A stretch of 64,000 nucleotides of DNA from Sodiomyces alkalinus F11 (GCF_003711515.1 NW_021167085.1:869649-933648); one strand, 5' to 3'; counted from the first letter of the stretch, positions 11,651 through 22,678 are shown. A program made the numbers and translations. Notes: generated from the letters alone by a model not told the origin.

Positions 11651-14200
11651 AGATAAATTCTTAGGCAGGGAACCCCCCTTAACCTAGGAGGGAACCATAT
11701 AGGCGTACTCGATCGGTTCCTGTCTTCTTCCTTTTAAGTATTCTGCTCTTAACCTCTATTCTCCCTTTTTTAAACGTTCTGCTTCCGACCTCTATTCCTT
11801 TTCGGGCATAACGCCCTTAACCCCGTTCTTATTCCTTCGGCATAATAACTTATCGCCCTTAAGTCTATTTTCCTCTACTATTCCCTTAATTAACCGTTAT
11901 AATAAAGACACGATTATATTATAATAGAAGTATAGTTAGGACTGTCAGGGTTATGATAGGAATACCCTAAAGCTAGTTAAAAAAAAAAGGGAAAACCAAA
12001 CCGGAAGGCTAGTAGAAAACCTGAAAAGAAAATAGTCGTTCCTCTATATATACTATCACGCCCCCTTTAGGGCGTCCTTAAACCCCACTAACTCGTTATC
12101 TAGAGGGGTAGGCTCGCGCCTAACCGCCTCGTTATCCTTTATATATACCTAGCTCTGCCCCGCGGTAGTAGCCGTTACCCCCTTTTACCTACTACCCGCG
12201 GATAGCATCGAAGGATAAAAAGATAGCGGCGTCTTCGCCTGCTACTTCTTCTTCTTCTTCCCTAATAAAGGAGTTAAGGGCGTTAAAGCCTTTTTCTCCT
12301 TACCGTTCTTTACTAACGAGCTCGGCACTATATCGTTATTATCGGGGACTTTATAAGGATCCGGGGGACCTTAGAGACCTTATGGCACGAAGCCTTAAGA
12401 TTATATAGGGCCACCACTATTATTAAATATATCGTTACCTATAAAGCTAACCCCCGCGGGGGCTAAGGTAGACCCTAAGGGTATAGGTATATCACCTTCC
12501 ACGGCCTAAGCCTAGGCCAGGTTAAGAGCAGCTATCTACTCGAAGGTAGTGGCCGTACGTTCTTAGGCCGTAAGATCGCGCTAATATAATACTAGGCGTT
12601 ACTACTTAATATCGAGCCGCGACTACTTAACGGTAAGGCGCTACTACTATAACCCGACGAATTACTTAAGGAGCGACTCTATACTATTAAGCCTCTCGTG
12701 GATATCTTCCGCCATTTTCTAGCGGGTATCGGTAACTTCCTTAGCTTAACGCTAAGTAGTAATAGCTTCCTTAGTAAACGACCGGTTAACTTCTAGCGTC
12801 GCTTAACCTAAAGCCTCTCTAAGAATAACCTGGCATTAAACTGCTATAGCCTAGTACTATAAAGGATTAGTAAGGGTACTATATAGGGTTAACGAGGGGA
12901 TATAGTTAGTAACACTCACACGACGACTCTTATTTAGACTACCTTTCTCGATAGCGATAACTAAAACCTTCTATAGCTGCTTAGCAGCGTTCTTACCGGC
13001 GATAGAAAGCTATTATACGTGTTAGATTAACAGGGGATTACGGAGTAGTCTATAATAGGAGGGGCTATAGGAATAATAATAAAGATATATAACTTACCAC
13101 GTGGTATTTAAGGCTATTATACTTAGAGTAGTAGTAGTATTTATTCGTACGCCGACGATTATCGGCGTATCGGCACGTCTCGGCCTTAATAGTATACGTC
13201 TTTTCCTTGAAGTTAATCGTTACTAACTTACCCGTATAACGTATATAGGGGGCCCTTAGATCCCCACCTATACCGATATCTACCACCTTCTAGCGGGGAG
13301 CGACCGACGGTATAGTAGTCGACGACGACGCAGCCGTAGTAGAAGTATGAGGCTCTAGTATAGCTAGCTATAGGGCTAACTGCCTTGCCTAGCGGACTAC
13401 AAGGTCGACGCCGTAACAACGATCTTGATCCTTTTAGAGGACCGCGTTGCACTCGCGGGAGTGGCGACGCGCTTATTATTATTATTATCTTCCTAGGAAG
13501 GTATAGTAACTACGTTATACCACGCGGTTAGCTAGTATTATAGATTAAAGACGTGTAGAAGCATTTATAAGATAGTAGTTAATTAATAGAAGACTATAAG
13601 ACGTTAGTATATAGTATCTTAGATTAAGGGGAAACTCATAAAGAATAGTATAATCGGAAAATTAAGTATAGGAGAGGAAGAAAAGAATAGGAAGAGGGAA
13701 TAACGGCAGGTTACGAGATATCCCTAAAAAACAGTTATATAGGCACCTATTTTTAGTAGAAAGAAGGAAGCTACGAATCCACGGAAGGAGTAATAACGGA
13801 CCCCACAAAATACCGGCTCTAGGAGTCTTTATGGATGAATTAAAGGGATGGCCCAGAAGGATAAAGGGATATACTAGGGGGCTAGTGGAGGAACCGGCCG
13901 GGAACCTATCGGGGTCCCGGGTAGGGTATTATCTTCAGTGGTTTTATTAATAGAACGAAAAGAGGGAGTACGCACCCGGGTTAGAGCCACGGCCTAAAAG
14001 GCTCTATATAGGAACCAGGCGGGGACCTATCGGGGTCCCGTCGTGGAGGGCTTTAGTTCGGGGCGCCGGGGGACTTAGAGAACGGGTTCGGGGCACCGGG
14101 GGACTTAGAGGACGGATTCGGGCACTGGGTTCTAGAGGAGCCGGGAGGCCGGCACGGATCAGGTGCTCCTAAGGACAGGAGTATCCGGGGAAGGTCGCTA
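11651..14200. other. Element C 3' internal region without recognised domain
   Basis: This is 2.5 kb between the integrase and the 3' LTR, still inside element C and still RIP-mutated. On the minus strand, 13,067-13,284 is open for about 72 codons and the same frame continues either way with only TAA/TAG stops. RIP removes TGA as well, so this does not prove coding. Near the end is a 30-bp direct repeat (14,056-14,085 and 14,086-14,115, plus a partial third copy), and a GGGACCTATCGGGGTCCC-like palindrome occurs twice (about 13,900 and 14,022). A weakly purine-rich tract just before 14,201 would be the polypurine tract. Confidence 0.5.
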
Positions 14201-14532
14201 TATTAGGTGCCTGCAGTAGTGGTTATAATAGGTCCCTAATATAAACCCATAGGGGTCCAGGCGTGCCTAGTCTAAGACCCCTTAAGGCATAAACAAAGCA
14301 GTTATCATACTAGTAAACAGAATAGTCCCTCGAAGCAAATAAGGCAGCCCTCGAGGAGTAGCGGAGCCTAGTCTTAAGGAGCGGAGGAGCCTCCCCTTTA
14401 AAGAGGGAGGCCAGCGATTAATCTGACTCTTTAGCGGCACCCACGTTCTGACCCTATTATAAGCCTATCGTGATTATACCTGGTTCCTTACTTAACTCTA
14501 CCTTTTCACTCTTTGCGACTACCTATTTAACA
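14201..14532 (+). repeat. 3' LTR of element C
   Basis: This is a 332-bp LTR matching 5,990-6,345. It begins TATTAGGTGCC (ancestral TGTCAGG) and ends TTTAACA. It lacks one copy of the 24-bp repeat present in the 5' LTR and is followed by the CCGAG target-site duplication. It carries many more C-to-T/G-to-A changes in its first 110 bp than the 5' LTR does. Confidence 0.92.
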
Positions 14533-16250
14533 CCGAGGCTATCCGCCTTAAAGCGGACTTAGAATTACTACGGCTATAATCCGCGCTAAAGCTCTCTGAT
14601 AATAGCGAGTAAGTCGGAGTAGCGTATATACGTTTAGTCTCCGCCCGTAAGGGGCGGTTAGGTTAGCGCCGGAGGAGGAGGAGGCGTTTTATCCGGCGGT
14701 CCGCGGTTTTAGCGGGCGTTAGCGCGGCTAGGTCCGGGTATACCCGTATTAAATGCTATACTCTTAGTATTAACCGGGTAATCGGCTAAGAAGGCGCGGC
14801 TAAGGGCGTTAAAAGGTTAGCGATCTATAGTAAGAGTATAATAGGTAGTAGTCTTATCGGGAGAGACGTGGGATATAGGCGATTAGTATAAAGAGGATTT
14901 ACTTAGGGAGTATATTAGTTCCTCCTCTTTAATAGTAGGTTCCTTATCCATTATCTTTATAGTAAAACGGATAAAGAGTATAGTTAGTTCTATATTACTA
15001 AATAGAGGGTTACCTAATACCGCTAAGTCGAGCGATAGCCTATTAAGTCCTACTTATAGCCTTTTAACTAATAAAGGGTATAACGGAGATGGGTCCGGTA
15101 AGACTTATCTCGGTTAGACTATATTCCGCTAATCCGTCCTTTAGCTTATCCGAGGTAGTTAGCGATAGCGAATTAGCGGTAAGTGCTTTAGCGACTTATT
15201 TACCCTTTTTTTATCGGTTTTATTTAAGCTTATTAGGATCTCCCGGTATTTCGGCTTATAGATAAGCTATTTTTCGAATACTACGGAAACGACTAGGATT
15301 AATCGCCTAAACCTTCGGATACACGCCCTCTAGCGTGATAACTAGCTTCCACGCTCTTCCTTTTAGGGTTATTACGCCGTTAGCTTCGGGGTTCCCCGGC
15401 ACGTTAGAGGATAGCGAGTAGCGTAATTTATTTTAGGAGGAGAATATTTTCCGTGAGGTACGGGTAGTCCTTACTAAACTTTAGGAGAGGTTAGGCTCCC
15501 TTTATATTTCGCGGGAGGGGAGGACGATTATTAGAAAGGTTTATATCGGTTATAGTATCGGAGCTTAGGATCCACGGTAAATACCTTAGTATAGGTTAGT
15601 ATAGGCGCCTTTTCTATACTATAGCTAACGACTATAGATTCCTTATATACTCTACGCCTAGACTTAGTAAAGGGGAGGCGTTATCGCCTAATACGCTAGC
15701 GGGTTCACTAGTAAGCTTATATAGTCTATATAGGCGTAGTCCTTATAGGTTATACTAGGCGGCGGTATATAAACCTTACCTAAAAGTATTAGTTACTACT
15801 ATTTAATATACCCTATCCGAGTATAACTTTAGCTGGCTAGTATTATAAGACTTAGACGGATCTAGGATTTAATATATCCTATCCGGGCATAACTTTAGCT
15901 AGCTAGTATTATCGGACCTAAGGAACCTAGGATTCAAAGGGTGACCTTTACTGCAGTAAAAGAGGTGTAATAAAGATATCTTATCTAAGCTAAGGGGGCG
16001 CGCCCCCGGGACTTAAGTATCCACGTGTAAACCCCGTGGAATCCTCGGCTTCTATATACAGGAACCCGGGGGATTCCCCGGTATTCACTTATTATACCCT
16101 AGAGAAGCTATAGTATACCCCAGGGAAGCCATAGTGTACCCTAAAGGTACCTATAGCATACCCCGTGGGTGCTATAGCTTATACTATAGAACCGCTAGGG
16201 TACTCCGTGGTATGCCCTAGTGTTTCTAGTGGAATCCAGGGCGTATTATA
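14533..16250 (-). mobile_element. Element A (right part): 5' LTR and gag region, continued from 5,989
   Basis: This is the 5' end of the minus-strand chromodomain gypsy element that continues at 5,989. The junction sequence CCGAG is repeated on both sides of element C, showing that 5,989 and 14,538 were once adjacent. The stretch 14,538-15,965 should hold the leader and gag. It is RIP-mutated and I recognise no domain in it. It ends in the LTR at 15,966-16,250, which is followed directly by element B sequence. Confidence 0.8.
15966..16250 (-). repeat. 5' LTR of element A (minus orientation)
   Basis: This is a 285-bp segment bounded by TGTAATA on the left and TATTATA (ancestral TATTACA) on the right, a 7-bp inverted terminal repeat typical of fungal gypsy LTRs. 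To the right, homology between element B (reverse strand) and element C (about 8,060-8,113) runs up to within a few bases of this boundary and then stops, so 16,250/16,251 is an insertion junction. The expected target duplication on this side is CGGGT (16,251-16,255). Its partner would be outside the window. Confidence 0.75.
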
Positions 16251-16389
16251 CGGGTTATCTTTGTTTATCCTTCCGTGACCCAGGATACCGGGATCGGGGA
16301 CCCCTTCGGAACCTAACTAGGTCCTAGGAGGGACCGGTCTAAAACGTTAATATTAGCACCTCTATTAAGGAGAGCCGCTATCTACACCT

Positions 16390-17995
16390 ATTCTCTACCT
16401 CGGCGAAGGGATACACGTGCCTTTACCGGTATAGTGGTAGCAGAGGGGGTTACTTAAGGCGGGTATTATTCCTAGGGCACCTCGCCCGTAACGCGGCCGA
16501 CCGTAGGATAAGATATAGATACCGGCTAGGTATTCGGATTACTATTACTCGAGCGCGACCGCTCGGTATAAGAGCCAGGGTATATAGTAGCGTAGTGCCC
16601 CTTTTAGTTATAGTTATAGTAAGTAATAGAATCAAGGTACGATAATAGTCTAGGGCGTATAGGATAACTAGGAGCGGGAGCGGGCGTAGAAGTATACGCA
16701 GGGGCAGATATAGGGGTAGACGCAGGGACACTGGTGGAACCGTAGATGGCCGGAGCGTAGGGGTTATAACCGTGGGTACGCGAGCGGAAACGACGTTATT
16801 AGGTAGCGGACTAGAAGTCTGTCCGGCTAATAGCTAACCCGTTGGTAATAGTTAAGACCTTAGCCCTACGGTATACCGGGGCTAGATCCTAGTAGTTCTT
16901 AGGAACCCCTATAGATACTATATAGTCCCGAATAGGTAGGAGGACCCTTATTAGTACTATCTAAATCCTCTACTAGTCTAGGAGCTCGCCCGGTAGTTCC
17001 GACTCTAGGGCTTCCTACCGTTATATGAATTTAGCGTAAGACTCCCCCTCTCTTTAGGAGGAGATAGACTCGCTCTGGATCTATACCGCCACCTCTCGTA
17101 GGCGGGTATCGTTATCGTTAACCTAACAGGACAGCTAGGCCTATAAGGCTGCCTAGCTAACCTTATTAGAGTCCCCGTTATATTTATATCGTAGTTTAGC
17201 CTGCTAACGTTCCTTAAGATGGTAGGGGAGGTATGATATAACGAAGTAGTTCTTCGCGGCGTCCGTGGGAAAGGATTAAGAATCCAGGTCGAACCGCTAG
17301 TTAGTCTCCTAGATAAACGTGCGTTACTTAGCCTAGGATACGCTATCCTATTTAGGTAAGGGGAAATTAAACTTAGCCTAGGTGGCGGATCCGTGTATAG
17401 ACGATATCGTGGATATATCGTAGGTATACTAGGATCTCGCCGGGGTTATAACGCAATATCGGGGCTTAGCTATACGGCGGTGGGTGATATCGGCCGGGTT
17501 AGGATTAATAGCGGCGGCGGCGGTAGTAATAGCGGCGGTAATATCCGCCTTTAGCTTAGTAAAGTACGCAAGCTTACGCTTACGGTGGTTCTATACCTTT
17601 ATCTATTTAACGCGTTCGTTTAGTTATTCCTCCGTTAGCGTGGCTAGGTTAAGGTTCGTATACGGGGGCAGGTTAGAGTTATACGCGGGTCCCGTCGTGG
17701 TTATAGGAGGGACGGGGACAGTGATAGGGGTAAAGGTAGTGGTAGAGGTAATACCGGCGATAAGAGTAGTAGTAGGTGCAGGAATAGGTATAGTAGCAGG
17801 TACGGGAGCCGTATTAGTTCCCGGCGTGTCCCCGTCGTATTACTTGTTAGCGTCCTCCACGAAGGCGGTTTCGCTATCATGGAGCTATCGCTTAAACTAG
17901 CTAGTAGCCTTATTAAAATCGAAGGTAGGATCGTTTATTTCGTGATAGTTAGATATCTTAGTGACTCTCCTTAACGGTCTTCGCGCCCTTTAAGG
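16390..17995 (-). pseudogene. Element B gag/protease remnant
   Basis: These are dead Gag and early Pol frames on the minus strand, homologous to element C gag. They contain the same low-complexity Thr/Pro/Ala stretch, here about 17,670-17,830, and carry many TAG/TAA stops. The plus strand is open from 17,484 to 17,900 only because it is the complement of this biased coding stretch, exactly as at 6,456-6,905 in the opposite orientation. Confidence 0.75.
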
Positions 17996-18010
17996 GTAGA
18001 GCGATTAAAA

Positions 18011-18387
18011 TATTAAATAGGTAGTCGTAAAGAGTGAAAAGGTAGGGTTAAATAAGGAACCAGGTATAATCACGATAGGATTATAATAGGGTTAGAACGT
18101 GGGTGTAGCTAAAGAATTAGAATGTGGGTATAGCTAAAGAGTTAGATTAATCGCTAGCCTCCCTCTTTAAAGGGGAGGCTCCCTCGCTCCTTAAGGCTAC
18201 GCTCTACTCCTCGAGGACTACTTATTTACTTCCTCAAGGGCTACCTTATTTACTTTAAGGGACTATCCTATTTACTATATAATAACTTACTTTATTTATG
18301 CCTTGAGGGGTCTTAGACTAGGCACACCTGGATCCCTGTGGGTGTATACTAGGGACCCATTGTGACCACTGCTACAGGCACCTAATA
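18011..18387 (-). repeat. 5' LTR of element B (minus orientation)
   Basis: This is a 377-bp LTR. Its reverse complement begins TATTAGGTGCCTGTAGCAG and ends TTTAATA, matching both element C LTRs. It is longer because of a 26-bp near-duplication at about 18,084-18,137 (GTTAGAACGTGGGTGTAGCT and TTAGAATGTGGGTATAGCT) and expanded copies of the 24-bp repeat. The sequence just right of it, CTTAA (18,388-18,392), would be the target-site duplication. Confidence 0.88.
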
Positions 18388-21300
18388 CTTAATTACGCAC
18401 CTAAAGAGGTATAGTTATAAGGCGTACGCGTTAACTGCTAACTACCTGCGAGGAAGGTATAAGAACGAAAAGCTCGCGCCGAGGGCATATATCGGTTATT
18501 TGATTAGTTACGAAGGCATTAATATTTTTCGGATTTTGGTTCCCCAATAGGGGGATAGGATCCTACGCACGAGGGACGTTATCTTTAATAAGTTAGTCCT
18601 TTATAAAAATAGGGGGAAAGAGCCTAATATGCCTGTGCCTATATAGCTTTTCGATGACCTTAATCTACCGTTAGACTAGGGCATTCAAGACCCTTTTAGC
18701 GTTATAATAGATATCGTCGATTTCGGTGTACCTATAGTAACGTAGCAGAACTCTATAATAGAGGCTTTATAAGAGGGAAGGAGGCGTTAATAATAGCCTT
18801 AATCGTTAAGATCTAGAGGGATGGCCGGTGGTGGTAGTAAAGGATTAAAAACCACCACTAACGTAAAAACCACCGAAAACGCCTCTAAAAACTAACAGGT
18901 TACTAACTAAGAGGTATTACGTGGAACGGCTACCACGGCTACGGTAGGCACGGTTCCTACCGTTATGCCTGCCGTTATTCCTGCCGTTAGTTCTTCCTCT
19001 TTAACTGCTATTTTACCCTCCTCTTTAATAACGGCACTAAAAGCACTACTTTTGCCCTCTTTAATAACTTCTGCTTCTTCGAGGCCTGCTTATACGCCCT
19101 TTTTGCTACCTCCTAACGATTCTGTAATTAAACGCAGCGATTAAGAGGAATCTAACAATACTAGCGGATCTTCCTCTACCTTAGAGGAGGCTATAGGAGA
19201 GGCTACCGACGATGCTATCGGAATAGGATTATTATCGCCTGACTAATCCGTTCTTAAAGAGGCTACTACTACTGCCGCTACTCCTTAAATAACTAATCCA
19301 TAAGCAGTAACCCTATCTTTAGCAGCTAAGTCTAATCCCACTACTACTACTACTATTACGGCCTAATAACTAAACTCTCGTTCGCCTGCTTTAGCTTTAA
19401 CGCCTGCCCCTATAGGACGGCCTGCTCGTAATCGCCGACCTCCTTCTAGGTACGACGATTACGTCTCCCACTATACCTTTAAGAAGCCGAAAAAGCCGCT
19501 ATTACGCCGCGAGATACCTAAGGAACCGTTAAAGTAGTCTTAGATACTAAAGAGCCTATATAAGCTATAATGGCTCAGGGCAGCCGTATAAGAGGTGGAT
19601 ACACTTAGGTTAATAGGCACCTTTAAAGCAGCAGAGCTGCCCCAGGGAGGGTAATGTGCCTTAGACCTCAAATAGGTCATTAAGTATAAGGTTGACCCGT
19701 CGGGGTACGTTAGCAAGCTTAAGGCGAGGTTATGCGTGCGAGGCGATTAATAGCCTGAAAACCACCTTAACGCCTACGCCTCCACCCTCGTAGGAAGGAC
19801 CTTTAGGTCGTTAATAGCTATTACTGCCTATTTTAACCTAGAGATATATTAGCTTAATACCGTTAACGCCTTTACTAACGCTACCCTTAACGAAGAGATT
19901 TACGTTAAGGATCCACCCGGGTGGCCGCTGCTTTAAGCAGTAAAAGGCACGAAGAGCGACGAGGACCTTAAGGCTATTTTAAAGCTATCGCGGCTACCCT
20001 CGCGCGGTATATAACGCCTACGCAGGGCGTTATATAGCCTACGTCGCTCCCCTAAGCTATAGCACGAATAGCTCTCTTCCGTTTTAGGTAAGTATAACCT
20101 AAAGTAACTGACCGAAGACGATTACGTCTTTAAAAGTAAGGAACTAATCGTCTTCTTCTACGTGGACGATATTATTCTGATCTATAGGAAGGAATATTAA
20201 TCTGCTGCTAATTCTCTTATATAACGGATATAGCAGCACTTTTAAATAAGGGATCTTAGCCTACTTAAGTGGTTCCTAGGGATTAAAGTGGTTCGCGACC
20301 GCTAATAACATCGGCTATAGCTTTCCCTCGAGAACTATATCACTGAAAAGATTAAGGCTTTAGGGATAGATTTCCCTGTTAGTAGGCGTAGGGTTAAAAG
20401 CCCTCTTCCTTTTCCTAACGTTTTAGAATTATCTGCTACCGACTAATAAGCCTCTATAGAGTTAATCCACCTATATCTACGGAAGGTCGGTTCTATTAAT
20501 TACGCGGCCTATTAGACCCGGCCTAACGTATCTAAAGCTGCTTTAAGGCTTGCCGAATTCAATACTAACCCGTTAAAATAGTATCACGATGCCGTAGATA
20601 GGTATTTAAAGTACCTCGCCTCTACTAAGTCCCTATGCCTTTACTTTAGACCACGTAATAACCACCTATAGCACGCACTTTACTATACTTCTAACGTAGC
20701 CTTTAGGGACGACCGTAAAACGCGGTATAGCTCCTAGGGCTATACCACACTATTATTCGGGGGTCCTATAGACTAGAAGGTAAATAAGTAAATAAGCGTT
20801 ATAACCTCTAGTACTAAAACCGAGCTTATAGCACTTTCTGCTACCACTAGGCAGTATATCGCGATTAGGCATTTAATTAAGGACCTAACCTTAACCTTTA
20901 AAAACAAGCCTCTAACGATATACTACGATAACGATTAAACGAGGATTTTACTAGAGGTACTACGCCCTTAGGTCACCTCTAGATTAAAGTATCTAGATAT
21001 CCACGCCCTTTAGATCCGATAGCTCGTGTAATAGAAGAAGGTCCTAATCGCCTGGATCTTAACCTAAGAGATAGTTAGCGATAGGCTAACTAAAGTACTT
21101 CCCCCGTAGAAATATAAGGCGTTTGTATATCTATTAGGGATAGAGGTCCTAAGCTAGGGGGCTTAAGGTAATTTATAAGAGGCGCGGTGCTGAGTTTATA
21201 ATCTATAGCCTAGATTGACTGTTATTTTAGTGCCCTTTAGATTGTTATTTAGGCACCCGTTTTTGACGTTTTGACGTTGTTGTATGGTTAATTTGACCAC

Positions 21301-21458
21301 CTGTTTTTACACGTTTTTGACGTTTTTGGGCATAAAAAGAGCGCGCTTTTTAATAAGCCGTTTAATCGTTAGATTAATATCTAGGCCTCTATTTTACCTT
21401 AGATTTACGGCTTTAATTGAGCAGAACAGTCAGGATTAATCCTGCAGTTCTGGGGGGG
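18388..21458 (+). mobile_element. Element D: Ty1/copia retrotransposon, 3' half, RIP-degraded
   Basis: This is the oldest layer of the nest. The sequence starts abruptly inside the integrase C-terminal region, where element B inserted, and runs through reverse transcriptase and RNase H on the plus strand. A roughly 280-bp tail follows. The tail contains a repeated GTTTTTGACGTTTT (21,259 and 21,313) and a long imperfect palindrome at 21,422-21,452 centred on CAGGATTAATCCTG. It ends in a run of seven G followed by TG, which fits a polypurine tract next to a 3' LTR start at about 21,459. The 5' half and 5' LTR should lie left of the window. Confidence 0.8.
18405..21170 (+). pseudogene. Element D pol remnant (Ty1/copia integrase end, RT, RNase H)
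   Basis: This is a dead Ty1/copia polyprotein. The integrase C-terminus retains APRAYIGYLISYEGINIFRI followed by RTRDVIFN (about 18,475-18,600). RT begins near 19,720 with a K-RLCVRGD block, then AYFNLEIYQLNTVNAFTNA and PPGWPLL. The catalytic box is intact as FYVDDIILI at about 20,154-20,180. RNase H has TELIALSATTRQYIAIR (about 20,818) and KYLDIHALQIRQLV (about 20,985), equivalents of the copia TE-EFIALS and TKHIDIR motifs. Stops are TAG/TAA at former Gln positions. Confidence 0.82.
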
Positions 21459-21607
21459 TGTGTCAGATGCCTATAGCCACCTTATCGGGGTGTGACTTAC
21501 GCTATTTCTGTAGACGGATAGGGTACTTCCGACCGATGTATCCATATCAATTTCCCCTCCTTTTGCTTCATAGTTAGACATTTCCGCAGAGTATCTTTTA
21601 CTCTTCT
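21459..21607 (+). repeat. Possible start of element D 3' LTR or an LTR fragment
   Basis: TGTGTCAGATGCCTATAGCC follows a G-rich tract, as an LTR start would. Its first 18 bases after TG also match the family B/C LTR start (TGTCAGGTGCCTGTAGC) with two transitions. Beyond about 21,480 the similarity is lost and RIP bias disappears, so the right edge is not defined. It marks the border between the repeat block and gene space. Confidence 0.35.
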
Positions 21608-22678
21608 TCAATGCACACACACATCTTTTGCGTACCTTATTTTGTGTGCTGACAGAACCACTTCTCCGTACAGCTCCCGCAACCAGGGTGCCCTCACACC
21701 AGTCGCCCAACGGTTCCTACATAACTCCCATTCCCGCTCCTCATGCCCGACGAAACGTTCACGATCCCATCCCTCAACAGCCATTTCATCCAAGTCCCCC
21801 TCGCAGAGATATATGAATGTGTCGAAAAAGTCGTACAGCCTCATCCGCCTCCTTCCCAGGGGAAACTCCATCATCTGGTCCGTGTCGTCGCCGTCCTCCG
21901 TCACCTCCGAAGCGGTCGAGACGACCTTAACCCGGTACTCCCACGCGGTCTTGCTCCGGTCATCAGGGGCCATGCTCGCCAGCTCTTCTTAGCTGGGTGC
22001 TTGCGCGAGGTGGTGGATCGATTCTTTGTCGAGGAAAATGAACAGCGCGCCGCGGGCGATCTCCTCCCGCTCCCCGAGGTTCAAAGCGTAGGCGTACTCC
22101 CAAGCCTTGGAGTACGCCTCAAGCCTTGGAGTACGCGCATCGGCTCCGTCTAGGGCCTGGCTGTCCTGCAAGATGACATGGTGGTACCGTCGCACCAACT
22201 CGTGCGTGATGACCCAGTCGGGCGTGAGTGGCTCTCCCTCAGGCAGGGCATCTTGAGCGGGCCCGACCATCGCACTCCAAGCCTGTTGAATATGTTCGCG
22301 CAAGTTGGGGTGGCCCGGCACTTTATCGAGTTTCTCCTTCACCGCGTCCATGCCACCGTTGTCCGGTTTCCCACGCGTCCTGCTTTCGCGGTACTCGTCC
22401 TCGAGGCGAACCAAGGCTAGTCTCTGGATGGCGGCGACGGCTTGAGTGAACGCCTCATCGTCGTCGTAGGAGGTGCGGAGGATGGTCCACCCCCAGCACT
22501 TTTCATGCTGGTACTCGTCTGATGTGCAGCCAAAGCCGTAGAGGCATATTATGTATTGCCATGTTTGCCAGAATTCACGCTCCGGGTTTCCTGGACGGAA
22601 GTCTTGTGGGACGTGGTGGAAGAAGGATCAGAGAGAGCGGTCTAAGACGGCTGGAGGGCGTGGGCTGAGGGCGAACAT
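21608..22678 (-). pseudogene. Decayed gene, fungal hypothetical protein with two premature stops
   Basis: One minus-strand frame of 357 codons runs from ATG (22,676-22,678, MFALSPRPPAVLDRSL) to TGA at 21,608-21,610. It is interrupted by TGA at 22,628-22,630 and TAA at 21,989-21,991. No frame change occurs across either stop, codon use is gene-like, and the first 88 codons after the upstream stop contain no ATG, so a shorter functional start is unlikely. TAA is what a CAA (Gln) would become by a RIP-type CpA change, and TGA fits CGA to TGA. The segment with GFGCTSDEY, CWGWTILRTSY and RLYDFFDTFIYLCEGDLDE resembles large lineage-expanded families of uncharacterised proteins in Hypocreales (from memory, not verified). 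The gene abuts the RIP block, so leakage of RIP is plausible. A 21-bp in-frame partial duplication lies at about 22,101-22,136. Confidence 0.6.

Larger units (their letters stand above)
5990..14532 (+). mobile_element. Element C: complete but RIP-degraded Ty3/gypsy retrotransposon, flanked by TSD CCGAG
   Basis: This is an 8.5 kb LTR element on the plus strand, inserted into element A. The 5' LTR (5,990-6,345) and 3' LTR (14,201-14,532) are near-identical apart from transitions and one 24-bp length difference. Both begin TGTCAGG/TATTAGG and end TTTAACA/TTTAATA. The five bases CCGAG occur immediately before the 5' LTR (5,985-5,989) and after the 3' LTR (14,533-14,537), a perfect target-site duplication. 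Internal order is gag, zinc knuckle, protease, RT, RNase H, integrase. About 2.5 kb without a recognisable domain then precedes the 3' LTR. It belongs to the same family as element B, and it is probably the youngest insertion in the nest. Confidence 0.93.
16251..18387 (-). mobile_element. Element B: 5' portion of a Ty3/gypsy element of the same family as C, minus orientation
   Basis: The reverse complement aligns with element C from its LTR through gag into the protease region (C positions 5,990 to about 8,113). Matches include the segment ending GATAAC next to the junction and the whole gag. The pol part is missing because element A inserted at 16,251. B in turn interrupts copia element D at 18,387/18,388. 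RIP changes differ from those in C, so both copies mutated independently after transposition. Confidence 0.85.

Noticed and set aside
13228..13452. 74-codon minus-strand frame in element C
   Set aside because: Different frame from the more protein-like reading at 13,067-13,284; likely chance opening in RIP-biased DNA.
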